64,000 nt of DNA from Oscillospiraceae bacterium (lineage in GTDB: Bacteria > Bacillota > Clostridia > Oscillospirales > Acutalibacteraceae), in NCBI GenBank assembly GCA_012520505.1, contig JAAYOC010000017.1:1-64000 (forward strand). Direction: 5' to 3'. Below the pieces are notes generated by a model that saw only the letters and a program-made list of their open reading frames with translations, searched no databases and had not been told where the DNA came from. Below are positions 16,857 to 26,401 of this stretch, in pieces (the first letter of the stretch is position 1; each line of letters starts with the position of its first letter). The translations under genes and the position numbers were made by a program.

Positions 16857-19006
16857 GATTGAGGAACCCCTTTCATCGTTAAACTAATTCTTTTCTTTTC
16901 TATATCAACGTCTAACACACGGACAGTTACTACATCGCCAACGGACAAAACTTCTGACGGATGTTTAATAAAACGATCCGCAATTTGACTTATATGCACA
17001 AGTCCATCTTGATGAACTCCTATGTCAATAAAAGCACCAAAATCAATTACGTTTCTAACTGTACCCTTGAGCTCCATTTCCGGTTTTAAGTCCTTCATCT
17101 CCATTACATCAAAGCGAAGCATTGGTGGTGGAAGTTCATCACGAGGGTCACGGCCAGGCTTTAAAAGTTCTTTTTCAATATCAATAAGAGTTGGCTCACC
17201 GATTGAAAGTTTTTCTGCAAGATTTTTGTATCCTAATTTTTCAATCCTTTCATGAAGTTTTGGAAGATTATTATTCTTAACGTCTTCAAGGTCATATCCA
17301 CAAAGTATTAAAAGCATTTTAGCTGCATCATAACTCTCCGGGTGAACACCTGTGTTGTCAAGAACATTCTTTGATTCTGCAATTCTAAGGAAACCTGCAC
17401 ATTGTTCAAATGCTTTCGGTCCAAGTTTTGGAACTTTTTTAAGTTGAACTCTACTTGTAAAAGCACCATTCTCTTCACGATAAACAACAATATTCTTTGC
17501 GATTGATGCATTGATACCGGCAATTCTTGATAGAAGTGAAGCACTTGCAGTATTAAGATCAGCACCAACTGCATTTACACAATCTTCAACCACTCCATCG
17601 AGAGCAGCCTCTAATTCTTTCTTTGGCATATCATGCTGATATTGGCCAACACCAATTGCCTTAGGTTCAATCTTAACAAGTTCTGCCAACGGATCTTGAA
17701 GCCGCCTTGCAATAGAGATTGCGGAACGAATAGATACATCAAACTGCGGGAACTCCTCTGCTGCAAGTTTTGATGCTGAATATACAGATGCACCCGCTTC
17801 AGATACAACCATATAGGAAACCTTTTCAGGAATCTTTTTAAGAAGGTCTGCAACAAAAATTTCTGTTTCCTTTGAAGCAGTTCCATTACCAATTGAAATG
17901 ATTTCAACCTTATGTTTTTTAATAAGTGAAGCAATTAGCACTTCTGCTTCCTGTTTTTGTCTTTCACTTTGTGTTACATAGATTACACCTGTATCAAGAA
18001 CCAGACCGGTAGCATCTACACATGCTACTTTACAACCTGTTCTATAACCCGGGTCAAGCCCCATTGCAATCTTTCCCTTAACAGGTGGTGCCATTAAAAG
18101 CGGACGAAGATTTTGTGCAAATACTTTTATTGCGGCAGTTGCAGCACGTTCTGTGAGCATTGAACGAATCTCACGTTCAACTGACGGATAGATTAGACGG
18201 TCATACGCATCCACACCTGCTGCACGAACAAATTCTGTACAAAGACCTTCATTTTTTATTGCCACTTTTTCGATTGTATCGAGAGCTTTTTCTCTATCAA
18301 GTGTTACAGAAACTTTAAGAAAATCTTCTTTTTCCCCACGATCAATTGCTAAGATTTTATATCCTGCAATTTTTTCAATTCTTTCTGAAAAATCATAATA
18401 TTGAGCATAAACACTGTCTTCTTCCTTTGCTGCCTTAGAAGTAATTACACCTAAAACCATAAAGAAATTTCTAAGTTTACGTCTAATATCTGCATTATCT
18501 GAAATGTCTTCTGCAATAATGTCAGATGCACCTTGTAGAGCATCTTCAACTGTTTCAACGCCCTTTTCTGCATCAATAAAATCAGAGGCTAAAAAAGCAG
18601 GGTCAATTCCCGGCTTTTGCTCCATAATTGCAGTTGCCAAAGGCTCAAGGCCCTTTGCCTTTGCAATAGAAGCACGGGTCTTTCTCTTTGGTCTATATGG
18701 TCTGTATATATCTTCAAGCTCTGCTAGAGTTACAGCAGCTTCTATTTGCGTTTCAAGTTCCGGAGTCATCTTTTCCTGTTCGGTGATTAAGTTAAAGATT
18801 TCCTCTCTACGTTTATCAAGATTTCTAAGATATTGAAGGCGATCAGCAATTTCACGAAGAACTTGGTCATCAAGTCCTCCATGTGCCTCTTTTCTATAAC
18901 GAGCAATAAAGGGAATGGTGTTTCCCTCATCAATAAGATTGACCGTATTTTCTATCTGCCAATGCTGAAGTTTAAATTCATTTGTAATACTTGTAATAAT
19001 ATCCAC
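16853..19006 (-). CDS. tex: Tex-family RNA-binding transcription accessory protein
   Basis: A 717-residue protein with full Tex architecture: N-terminal helical domain, YqgF/RuvC-like domain (AMGLDPGYRTGCKVACVD), helix-hairpin-helix region (NTASASLLSRIAGINASIAKNIV) and a C-terminal S1 domain (ELKGTVRNVIDFGAFIDIGVHQDGLVHISQ). The start is GTG at 19004-19006 with GGGG 7 bases upstream. It is first in the operon with the ABC pair and luxS. An 8-base tandem repeat lies just upstream. Confidence 0.95.
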   Translation of the reverse strand: MDIITSITNEFKLQHWQIENTVNLIDEGNTIPFIARYRKEAHGGLDDQVLREIADRLQYLRNLDKRREEIFNLITEQEKMTPELETQIEAAVTLAELEDIYRPYRPKRKTRASIAKAKGLEPLATAIMEQKPGIDPAFLASDFIDAEKGVETVEDALQGASDIIAEDISDNADIRRKLRNFFMVLGVITSKAAKEEDSVYAQYYDFSERIEKIAGYKILAIDRGEKEDFLKVSVTLDREKALDTIEKVAIKNEGLCTEFVRAAGVDAYDRLIYPSVEREIRSMLTERAATAAIKVFAQNLRPLLMAPPVKGKIAMGLDPGYRTGCKVACVDATGLVLDTGVIYVTQSERQKQEAEVLIASLIKKHKVEIISIGNGTASKETEIFVADLLKKIPEKVSYMVVSEAGASVYSASKLAAEEFPQFDVSIRSAISIARRLQDPLAELVKIEPKAIGVGQYQHDMPKKELEAALDGVVEDCVNAVGADLNTASASLLSRIAGINASIAKNIVVYREENGAFTSRVQLKKVPKLGPKAFEQCAGFLRIAESKNVLDNTGVHPESYDAAKMLLILCGYDLEDVKNNNLPKLHERIEKLGYKNLAEKLSIGEPTLIDIEKELLKPGRDPRDELPPPMLRFDVMEMKDLKPEMELKGTVRNVIDFGAFIDIGVHQDGLVHISQIADRFIKHPSEVLSVGDVVTVRVLDVDIEKKRISLTMKGVPQS

Positions 19007-19017
19007 TACATATCCCC

Positions 19018-19049
19018 TAATCTGGTAATCTGGTAATCTGCTAATCTGC
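19018..19049. repeat. four tandem copies of TAATCTGS
   Basis: TAATCTGG occurs at 19018-19025 and 19026-19033, TAATCTGC at 19034-19041 and 19042-19049. They begin 12 bases upstream of the tex start, overlapping the likely leader. Copy-number change here could alter tex operon expression; that is inference. Confidence 0.8.
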
Positions 19050-19111
19050 CAATTTACTAACTTATTATTTAGCTAACATCAATTAACCTGTTACTCCTTT
19101 AATTTAACCCA

Positions 19112-20083
19112 CTAATCCGCCTTAAGTTGTCTTATATCTGCTCCGATAAATTCAAGCATTTGATAATCTCCTATTAAACGAGAATATACCCTTGGATTAT
19201 ACTTGTCTCCTATTTCGTCATAAAGAAGATTTGTGTTGATAATTGTCGGAAGTCCTGAAAGAATTCTTGTATTTATAATATTATACACTGTTGCGATAGT
19301 AAATTGAGTCGAAAATTCTGAACCCAAATCATCAAGAATTAAAAGGTCAACTGTAAGCACTTGTTCCTCTGGCGATTCATCAAAATTTATTTTTCCAAAC
19401 TTTTCTTTTTCAAGTTTTGAAAATAGATTTCCGGCAGAAGAATAAATAACATTGTAACCTTTTTCAACAACTACATTCGCAATTGCAAGAGACAAATGTG
19501 TCTTTCCAAGTCCTGTATTTCCATACATTAAAATACTCGGTGAATCTTTCGAAAAATCTTCCGCCCAATTTTTGCAGTAATTATAAATTTGGCTCATTCG
19601 CTCCCTTGCATTTGCACCGGTTGTCTCATCAATAAATCCATTGTAAAAGTCAAGAGAAAAATTAGCAAAAGTTGATTCCTTTGCCGGAGCACACGAACAA
19701 AGATTTTCAAGTTGAAGTTGTTTTACAAGCGATTTAAAGCATTCACAATAATAGTTTCCTTTTTCTCCTGTATCTTCACATTCAGGACAAGTGTAATGTA
19801 TTTCAAGAGTATCCTCAGGAAGTCCAAAACTTTTTAAAATTTCTATTCGCTGTGCTTTAAGAGCAATACTTTGATTCTTTAAATTTTCAATTATTTCTGT
19901 TCCTTTATTACCAAGCATTACTGCACGAAAAGCATCTATTCCTGATTTTTTTATTTTTTCATTAACTTCTTTAAGCTCTGGCGACACAGTCTCAAGCTCA
20001 AGCCGTTTTCTTTCTGCATCCTTTTCTGCTGCTTCACGTCTGCTCGCAATTATTGCTCTTGCACGTTCAACATTATTTGCCAT
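19112..20083 (-). CDS. DnaC/DnaI-type helicase-loader ATPase
   Basis: A 323-residue AAA+ protein. Its N-terminal half has a possible zinc site (CPECEDTG and CEC near residues 99-117). The ATPase part has Walker A YGNTGLGKTHLS (residues ~185-196) and Walker B DLLILDDLGSE. Together with the overlapping upstream DnaD-like gene this is the usual Gram-positive primosome pair that loads the replicative helicase. The start overlaps the DnaD-like gene by 11 bases. Confidence 0.9.
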   Translation of the reverse strand: MANNVERARAIIASRREAAEKDAERKRLELETVSPELKEVNEKIKKSGIDAFRAVMLGNKGTEIIENLKNQSIALKAQRIEILKSFGLPEDTLEIHYTCPECEDTGEKGNYYCECFKSLVKQLQLENLCSCAPAKESTFANFSLDFYNGFIDETTGANARERMSQIYNYCKNWAEDFSKDSPSILMYGNTGLGKTHLSLAIANVVVEKGYNVIYSSAGNLFSKLEKEKFGKINFDESPEEQVLTVDLLILDDLGSEFSTQFTIATVYNIINTRILSGLPTIINTNLLYDEIGDKYNPRVYSRLIGDYQMLEFIGADIRQLKAD

Positions 20084-21149
20084 TCCTTTGTCTCCTCTTG
20101 TACTCTATCGGCGCCTGTGCACTCAGTCGCACCTTTTCTGAATCATATGATATGTTTTTGTTATTGCCGTTACCCTTTTTATTATTGCCATTACCAAAAT
20201 TTCTCACATTATTATTTTTACCATTTGCTTGTGAGTTGTTTTTGCCATTTTCTTTATCCTTAATTACATCTTCCGGTGTTTTGTAATCATTCGCTTTCCA
20301 ACTCTCAAGAATCGTATTCATATATCTAAATTCCGGCTTATTTATCTTTTCAATTGTAAGCTCATACGCATAATGAATAAGTTCAAAAGACTGTTTGTTT
20401 ACATTACGCCATTTTTTAAGGAACGAAAATCTAAAATCAGTATACCTTGGTGGATCCACGGTAAACATGGCTTCAAACTTTTTCCACATTCTCTCGTCTG
20501 CTCTAAGTTCCTTAATTTTCTCATCGACTAAATCTAGATTATTTATACCTTCATTTGCCCAATCTTTACCGACTGCAAACGCATAAGCTAAAGAAGGTTT
20601 TCCATTTTTTATACAATATTCAAGTATAGTTAAAATTACTTCCGGTGGAAGACAATAATCATCATGAAGCATAATTATTTTCGCTTGATCAGAGTAACCA
20701 ATAGTTCTTCCAAGCTTAATTTGAACTTCATTAAACAATGCTTTTAAAGTAGTATCTTCTAAAAGTCTTGCTGCAATTTGCTCATAGGTCGGTTGAATTA
20801 CCGGGGCATCTATAACGGTTGTCGCAGTCTTTGTTTTTTCTGTTTGTATTGATTTTTCTTTTTGCTTTTTCTGCTCTGTTTGTTTTTCATTTTTTACTTG
20901 AAAAGAGTCGCCATCTCTTAAAATTATTCCTTCAGAAATCCAATATGACATTGCATCTTTTACATCTGCCACAGACATACCCGTGCCGGATGATATTTTC
21001 TTTTCATCAACATCTTCATCGTTATGTCTTAAAACATAAATAAACACCTTTAGCTGCTGCCCGCTAAGCCTTGTTAGATGCTCATCTACAAGGCAAGCAG
21101 GAACTGCAAAGATGCTATTCCACATTGCTGAATTTATTTTAAACCCCAT
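20073..21149 (-). CDS. DnaD-domain replication initiation/primosome protein
   Basis: A 358-residue protein. Residues ~1-75 look like a DnaD/DnaB winged-helix domain (LSGQQLKVFIYVLRHNDEDVDEKKISSGTGMSVADVKDAMSYWISEGII). A charged linker (~85-110) precedes a DnaB2-type helical domain (~120-300) with YxxxIxxxW (MNTILESWKANDYKTPEDV). The tail is Asn/Gly/Lys-rich. It overlaps the helicase-loader gene, supporting a joint role. Confidence 0.85.
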   Translation of the reverse strand: MGFKINSAMWNSIFAVPACLVDEHLTRLSGQQLKVFIYVLRHNDEDVDEKKISSGTGMSVADVKDAMSYWISEGIILRDGDSFQVKNEKQTEQKKQKEKSIQTEKTKTATTVIDAPVIQPTYEQIAARLLEDTTLKALFNEVQIKLGRTIGYSDQAKIIMLHDDYCLPPEVILTILEYCIKNGKPSLAYAFAVGKDWANEGINNLDLVDEKIKELRADERMWKKFEAMFTVDPPRYTDFRFSFLKKWRNVNKQSFELIHYAYELTIEKINKPEFRYMNTILESWKANDYKTPEDVIKDKENGKNNSQANGKNNNVRNFGNGNNKKGNGNNKNISYDSEKVRLSAQAPIEYKRRQRNGK

Positions 21150-21173
21150 TATTTTCTCCCCTATAAAACGCTT

Positions 21174-21196
21174 GCACGCCCCCCTCGGGCGCGTGC
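21174..21196. other. GC-rich hairpin in an AT-rich leader
   Basis: GCACGCCCC and GGGCGCGTGC form a 9-bp stem with one bulged base and a 4-base loop. It is strikingly GC-rich for this region and lies 25-47 bases upstream of the DnaD-like gene start. It has no strong T run on either side, so it may be a leader structure rather than a terminator. The rest of the 279-base gap (21150-21428) shows nothing else I can support. Confidence 0.45.
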
Positions 21197-21428
21197 TAAT
21201 TATTATAAAATATTATACCGGAAAAGTCTATTATCAACCCCTACAAAACTGACCTAAAATTTTTATAAACCCACGACATATTGTGGAACTCAGTTTTAAG
21301 AAAACTATTATTTAAAGTGGTTGACTTTACAGCACAAAAAATATCATAATAATATCAGGTGTAACTTCAAAAGTTATGACTACTAAACGACAAAAATTAA
21401 ATTAAATCTACAGTTTTGAGGTGTTAAT

Positions 21429-21752
21429 ATGATTGTCAATTTTGATTCCATACCTGAAGAAAAAATTGAGAATTTTGTAGGTGGAGAAGGTCATGTACTT
21501 GCAAAACGTTATATTGATAATGCAGGCAAAATTATGAAACTTACTCTCCCCATTGGATCATCTGTCGGTCTCCATGTTCATGCTGACAATCAAGAAATTG
21601 CGTACATTATTTCCGGAACCGGCACTCACCTTTACAATGGTAAAAAGGAAGAAATTGTTCCGGGAGTTGCAGTTTATTGTCCAAAAGGGCAAGAGCATAG
21701 TATAATCAATACAGGCAACGAAGATCTTATTTTCATTGCTGTTGTAATGTAA
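21429..21752 (+). CDS. small cupin-domain protein
   Basis: A 107-residue single-domain beta barrel. Cupin motif 1 is LHVHADNQEIAYIISGTGTHLYNG (two His and a Glu as metal ligands) and motif 2 is VYCPKGQEHSIINTGNEDL (third His). GAGG lies 7 bases before the ATG. The gene is alone and ends before a strong terminator. Function unknown; small cupins often bind sugars or metals. Confidence 0.9.
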   Translation: MIVNFDSIPEEKIENFVGGEGHVLAKRYIDNAGKIMKLTLPIGSSVGLHVHADNQEIAYIISGTGTHLYNGKKEEIVPGVAVYCPKGQEHSIINTGNEDLIFIAVVM

Positions 21753-21900
21753 CACCATGCTTTAACGGCGATATTTGTAAAATTCATTTTGTTAGAAAAT
21801 TTGTTAGAAAATAAGGTTTTTAAAAAAATTGTTAAAATTTTTCATTAAAAAGATTTATTTAAGTTTGCCTAAATTTATTTTTAAGTTAATTTTAAAAAAG

Positions 21901-21928
21901 AAGTCCTACGAAAATAGGACTTTTTTTT
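21901..21928 (+). terminator. bidirectional rho-independent terminator
   Basis: AAGTCCTA, loop CGAAAA, TAGGACTT followed by six further T. An A run on the left also gives a T run on the minus strand. It separates the convergent cupin and Nudix genes. Confidence 0.88.
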
Positions 21929-21937
21929 ATTAAAAAA

Positions 21938-22393
21938 TTAATTATCGCTTTTAAACTCAACCAATTTATCACCTTCATATCTAAGGGTCATATTGATTGT
22001 TTTTTTATTTTCTAACATTTCTTTTAAAAAATGTATGTCTCCCTCCCACATTGGTAGATCTAAAACCTCCGTTTTTGGAATCCATTTAAGTTCTCCCTCA
22101 GCTGAGTTTATAAGTTCACCTATAAAAGCTGTGCCTTTGTAAAGATACATTGCTTCATTTTCCCATTTGTCAGAGAAAAAGTTTACAATTCCATAAAAAT
22201 GCCAGTCCGTCAGGGTAAGACCTGTCTCCTCTTTTACCTCTCTGACAAGACATTCTTCCGGAGTTTCATTTTCTTCAAATTTTCCGCCAACACCTACCCA
22301 TTTACCTTCATTTAAATCGTTTTCTTTTTTGTTTCTAAAGAGCATTAGGTATTTGTCGTCTTTTTCAATATAGCAAAGTGTTGTGTTAATCAT
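21938..22393 (-). CDS. Nudix hydrolase (8-oxo-dGTP diphosphatase-like)
   Basis: A 151-residue protein with an intact Nudix box, G-x5-E-x7-REVKEETGL (GGKFEENETPEECLVREVKEETG, residues ~37-59). The length and the NTTLCYIEKDDKYLMLFRNKKENDLNEGKWVGVGGK start resemble MutT/YjhB-type housecleaning enzymes. It follows ddh by 2 bases and is the last gene of that operon. The exact substrate cannot be read from sequence. Confidence 0.93.
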   Translation of the reverse strand: MINTTLCYIEKDDKYLMLFRNKKENDLNEGKWVGVGGKFEENETPEECLVREVKEETGLTLTDWHFYGIVNFFSDKWENEAMYLYKGTAFIGELINSAEGELKWIPKTEVLDLPMWEGDIHFLKEMLENKKTINMTLRYEGDKLVEFKSDN

Positions 22394-22395
22394 AA

Positions 22396-23364
22396 TTAAA
22401 GAATTTTTGCACGAAGCTCATCATCACTAAGTGGTGAAAGGTCTGCCGGTGCAATGTCAAACATAGTTATACATCCATATTCGCCACGAACATATTTCTT
22501 ATTTACTGCACGAGCAAGTGCTAAAAGAGCACTACTTGTAAATTCAGGATTTGAATCAAGAGTAAGTCTATATTCTATAGTATGAGTTTTTTCGCTCGTT
22601 TTACCTGTTCTAATAACCATTCCGCCATGTGAAAATTCGCTATAATTTTTCCGGAATTCTTCTGCAGTTACAAATGTTACTGTTGTATCATAATCAGCAA
22701 AATAATTTGGCATTGTCCTAATTTCATTCTCAATTTTTGTTTTATCCGCACTTTCTGTAACAACTACAAAACATTCTCTTCTATGCCTTTGTCTTGCAGT
22801 AAGTTCAGGCATTTTACCCGTTCTAACAGCCTCTACAGCTTCTTCAATTGGTACGGTATACTGGCAAGCATCAAGTACACCGTCTATTGTTTTAATTACA
22901 TTTGAATGTCCTTGTGACACACCTTTTCCCCAGAAAGTATAGTCTTTTCCTTCCGGTAAAACTGCTGACGCATAAAGACGATTTACAGAGAAAAGACCCG
23001 GATCCCAACCACCTGCAATGAGTGCAACGTGACCACTTTCTTTTGCTACTTTATCTACAGTCGCAAAATGTAAAGGAATCTTCGCATGAGTATCAAAACT
23101 GTCTACAACATTAAAATTTTTCGTAAGTTCCGGTGTCATTTCTAAAAGTTCTGTAGCACTACCTCCGCAAACTATAAGAACATCTATTTTATCCTTATAA
23201 TCTAAAATGTCATTTACAGAATAAACCGGAACACCGGATTTTGTTTGAATAGTGGCAGGATCCCTACGCGTAAAAACGCAGAGAAGCTCTATATCTTTAT
23301 GAAATTTTACTGAGGTTTCAACACCGCGACCAATGTTGCCATACCCATAAATTGCTATTTTCAT
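22396..23364 (-). CDS. ddh: meso-diaminopimelate D-dehydrogenase
   Basis: A 322-residue NADP enzyme that makes meso-diaminopimelate from tetrahydrodipicolinate in one step. The nucleotide motif is AIYGYGNIGRGVE. Family signatures are AGGWDPGLFSVNRL and FWGKGVSQGHSNVIKTIDGV. GGAG lies 6 bases before the ATG. The ATG overlaps the TGA of the metal ATPase gene. It would supply meso-DAP for cell wall and lysine and complements the aspartate kinase and homoserine dehydrogenase genes at 48-51 kb. Confidence 0.96.
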   Translation of the reverse strand: MKIAIYGYGNIGRGVETSVKFHKDIELLCVFTRRDPATIQTKSGVPVYSVNDILDYKDKIDVLIVCGGSATELLEMTPELTKNFNVVDSFDTHAKIPLHFATVDKVAKESGHVALIAGGWDPGLFSVNRLYASAVLPEGKDYTFWGKGVSQGHSNVIKTIDGVLDACQYTVPIEEAVEAVRTGKMPELTARQRHRRECFVVVTESADKTKIENEIRTMPNYFADYDTTVTFVTAEEFRKNYSEFSHGGMVIRTGKTSEKTHTIEYRLTLDSNPEFTSSALLALARAVNKKYVRGEYGCITMFDIAPADLSPLSDDELRAKIL

Positions 23365-25268
23365 TTATGTCTCCGTTCCGTTTTAAGTATTCCAAGAGAA
23401 TTAATTACTGCTACAAGCATAACACCTACATCGCCAAAGATAGCAAGCCACATATCAATAATTCCAAATGCACCTAAAATTAGCAACAATAATTTAACTC
23501 CTATAGCAAAAAAGATGTTCTGTTTTACTATTTTATTTGTCTTTTTTGCTATATTAATTGCATCAATAAGTCTTGTTGGTTCATCGGTCATTAAAACAAC
23601 GTCTGCCGCTTCAATTGCAGCATCTGATCCTATTTCACCCATTGCAATTCCTATGTCTGCACGAGCTAAAACTGGTGCATCATTTATTCCATCGCCAACA
23701 AAAACTACGTTTCCACCTTCATGCTTTGCCTTCATAATCTCTTCCATTTTTTTAACCTTATGATGTGGAAGAAGGTCTGCATAATAATATTTCAGACCAA
23801 CTTGGTCTGCAACAGCCCTAGCACTTTCTTCATTGTCTCCTGAAAGCATTATTGTTCTTTTAATCCCCATTTGAGCTAATTTGAGAACTGTTTGTCTCGC
23901 ATCTTCTTTAATTTCATCTGAAATTATAATGCAGCCCACATATTCACCGTTAGCAGCAACATATACCTTTGTACCATACGAAAAAATTTCTGTAAAATTT
24001 ATGTTTGCGGCTTTTAACAACTTTGGATTTCCGACAAGAATTAAATAGCCTGAAACTATGGCTGTTATACCATGACCTGGAATTTCCCTATAATTTTTAA
24101 TGCTTTCTTTTGGTGCTACAAGTCCTCCTCTCGCCCTATTTGCTTCAACAATTGACTGTGCAATTGGGTGAGTAGAAAGAGATTCTGCGCTTGCCGCAAG
24201 TAAAAGAAGTTGCTCTTCAGTAAAATCATTTGCGGTCTTAACTTCAGTTACTCTAAATGTTCCCTTTGTCAAAGTTCCTGTCTTATCAAATACAACGGTA
24301 TTTACGTTGTTGAGGGCTTCAAGATAGTTACTTCCTTTAATGAGAATTCCTCGCCTACTTGCAGCTCCAAGTCCTCCAAAAAAAGTGAGAGGGATTGATA
24401 TTACAAGAGCACAAGGACATGAAATTACAAGAAATATGAGCCCTCTATAAATCCATTTTGCAAAATTATTGAAAATAAAGCCGGGAACAAGTGCAATTAT
24501 AATTGCAGCGAAAACGACTGCAGGGGTATAATATCTTGCAAATTTAGTTATAAATTTCTCAGCCGGTGCCTTTTTATCTACCGCCTCTTTTACAAGATTT
24601 ATAATCTTTGAAACTGTTGAATTTGAAAATTCTTCCGTTACTTTAATTTCAAGAGCTCCATTTTTATTTATACATCCGGAAAGAACAGAATCTCCGATAC
24701 CTATTGCTCTTGGAACAGATTCACCGGTTAAAGCCGATGTGTCAATCACTGACATACCATCCCTAACAATTCCATCTAAAGGAATTCTCTCTCCCGGACG
24801 AACAACAATTGTTTCACCAATTTTTACTTCTGCCGGATGAACAGCAAAAATTGTATCTCTCTTTACATAAGCAACATCAGGACGAATATCCATAAGTTTT
24901 TCAATTGAACGTGTTGATTTATCTACGGCAATATCTTGAAGAAGCTCACCAATTTGATAAAAAAGCATTACCGCTACCGCTTCCGGATATTCACCGATTA
25001 TAAATGCTCCAATAGTTGAAACCGACATAAGAAAATATTCATCAAAAATCTTACCATGGGTAATATTTTTTAATGCTCCTATAACTACATCAATTCCGAG
25101 AAAAATGTATGCAACTATAAATACCGGAAATGAAAGCCATTGCGGTACTGATGGAAGTTTAAAAAATAAAATACCTAACAGGAAAACAGCTGTACCGATT
25201 GCGATTTTCGCTATTCTCACCTTAGGTGTATCTTCATTTTCATGTACATGTATATGTGTATGTGCCAT
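23361..25268 (-). CDS. heavy-metal P1B-type ATPase (Zn/Cd/Pb exporter-like)
   Basis: A 635-residue pump. It has the SCPCALVIS metal motif in a membrane helix, DKTGTLTKG phosphorylation site, HPIAQSI (HP motif), TGES-type actuator loop (DTSALTGESVP) and GDGINDAPVL hinge. There is no N-terminal metal-binding HMA domain. Instead the N terminus begins with a His-rich stretch, HTHIHVHE. CPC together with the Zn-type C-terminal helix (GDVGVMLVAVINSLGIL) suggests Zn/Cd/Pb rather than copper. Confidence 0.93.
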   Translation of the reverse strand: MAHTHIHVHENEDTPKVRIAKIAIGTAVFLLGILFFKLPSVPQWLSFPVFIVAYIFLGIDVVIGALKNITHGKIFDEYFLMSVSTIGAFIIGEYPEAVAVMLFYQIGELLQDIAVDKSTRSIEKLMDIRPDVAYVKRDTIFAVHPAEVKIGETIVVRPGERIPLDGIVRDGMSVIDTSALTGESVPRAIGIGDSVLSGCINKNGALEIKVTEEFSNSTVSKIINLVKEAVDKKAPAEKFITKFARYYTPAVVFAAIIIALVPGFIFNNFAKWIYRGLIFLVISCPCALVISIPLTFFGGLGAASRRGILIKGSNYLEALNNVNTVVFDKTGTLTKGTFRVTEVKTANDFTEEQLLLLAASAESLSTHPIAQSIVEANRARGGLVAPKESIKNYREIPGHGITAIVSGYLILVGNPKLLKAANINFTEIFSYGTKVYVAANGEYVGCIIISDEIKEDARQTVLKLAQMGIKRTIMLSGDNEESARAVADQVGLKYYYADLLPHHKVKKMEEIMKAKHEGGNVVFVGDGINDAPVLARADIGIAMGEIGSDAAIEAADVVLMTDEPTRLIDAINIAKKTNKIVKQNIFFAIGVKLLLLILGAFGIIDMWLAIFGDVGVMLVAVINSLGILKTERRHK

Positions 25269-25410
25269 ACTAGAGGGTCCTTTTCCTTTGAAGTGGAGTT
25301 TTTACTAGTTCTTACTTAGGTTACTTATTAGTTTATTATATGCAAAGCTTTTAATCAACTCAAAAATATGTTAATTTTTTACTTTCTTCAGCAAAACAAT
25401 TTTATAAAAG

Positions 25411-25439
25411 TTGAAAAGAATATCCGAAGAATGTAAAAT
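25411..25439 (+). promoter_or_regulatory. promoter of the DUF554 gene
   Basis: TTGAAA (25411-25416) and TAAAAT (25434-25439) are 17 bases apart, about 30 bases upstream of the ATG. Confidence 0.6.
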
Positions 25440-25470
25440 AGTGCCATAATAAAATCTGAGAGGAAAACTT

Positions 25471-26172
25471 ATGGAACATTATTTGGGTGTAATTGTAAAT
25501 ACAGTTTTAGTCTTGACCGGCAGTTTTATTGGTCTTATAATCAAAAAAGGCATTTCAACTAAAATTATTGATACAGTTATGCAGACAATCGCTCTTTGTG
25601 TAATTGCAATTGCAATAATAGGAATTCTAAAAAGTGAAAATCAGCTTGTAATGATTCTTTCCATGATTTTTGGAGTAATTATAGGAACTCTCCTTGACCT
25701 TGATGGTAAAATTACAAAATTTGGCGATTGGCTTAATAAAAAAGTTAAAAAAAATGACGGCTTAGATAACAAAGTTTCAATTACTGAAGGATTTGTTTCA
25801 GCTTCACTTCTCTTTTGTATAGGTGCTATGACAATTGTAGGTTCTATAAACGCAGGAGTCCTCGGTGATAACCAAATGCTTTATGCTAAATCCTTAATGG
25901 ATGGTATTGCCGCAATAGTTCTTACAGCCTCACTTGGTATAGGAGTTATGTTCTCTTCCTTATTTATTCTTTTATTTCAAGGTGCACTCGTGACACTTGC
26001 AATCTTTCTCGGAAGTTTTCTTTCAGATTATATGATTGCTGAACTTGTATGCACAGGTTCTGTTATGATTCTTGCAATCGGTCTTAATATGCTGGGAATT
26101 ACAAAAATAAAAGTTGCAAACTTAATGCCTGCTTTAATTTTTGTTCCGTTACTTTGTATGGTGATAAAATAA
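25471..26172 (+). CDS. DUF554-family membrane protein
   Basis: A 233-residue polytopic protein of about seven helices (for example VLVLTGSFIGLIIKKG, VMILSMIFGVIIGTLLDLDGKI, FVSASLLFCIGAMTIVGSI). GCIGAMT-type and G-x-NML-x-I-x-K-I-x-VANLMPAL features match the YdfK/YqgA (DUF554) family. The function of that family is not established. AGAGG lies 8 bases before the ATG. Single-gene unit. Confidence 0.9.
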   Translation: MEHYLGVIVNTVLVLTGSFIGLIIKKGISTKIIDTVMQTIALCVIAIAIIGILKSENQLVMILSMIFGVIIGTLLDLDGKITKFGDWLNKKVKKNDGLDNKVSITEGFVSASLLFCIGAMTIVGSINAGVLGDNQMLYAKSLMDGIAAIVLTASLGIGVMFSSLFILLFQGALVTLAIFLGSFLSDYMIAELVCTGSVMILAIGLNMLGITKIKVANLMPALIFVPLLCMVIK

Positions 26173-26264
26173 TCAAAAAAACATATAAAATATAAAAATA
26201 TTTACGGAATTTATGGAACGTAAAAAATGATACAACAAATAGTATATTAAGATATATACAAAAA

Positions 26265-26297
26265 AGATGCTCAGCGACTACATTGAGCATCTTTTTA
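26265..26297. terminator. bidirectional terminator between convergent genes
   Basis: AGATGCTCA and TGAGCATCT pair around a 10-base loop, with T runs on both strands. The bases from there to 26401 are T-rich low-complexity DNA with no gene. Confidence 0.8.
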
Positions 26298-26401
26298 TCT
26301 TTTTCTCTTTTTATCTTACTATCTCGTTTTGCTTTCTCAACTTTTTTACTATTTATCGTTTTGCTATAGCTTCTTTTTTATTGTCTCATTATTTTATTGC
26401 T

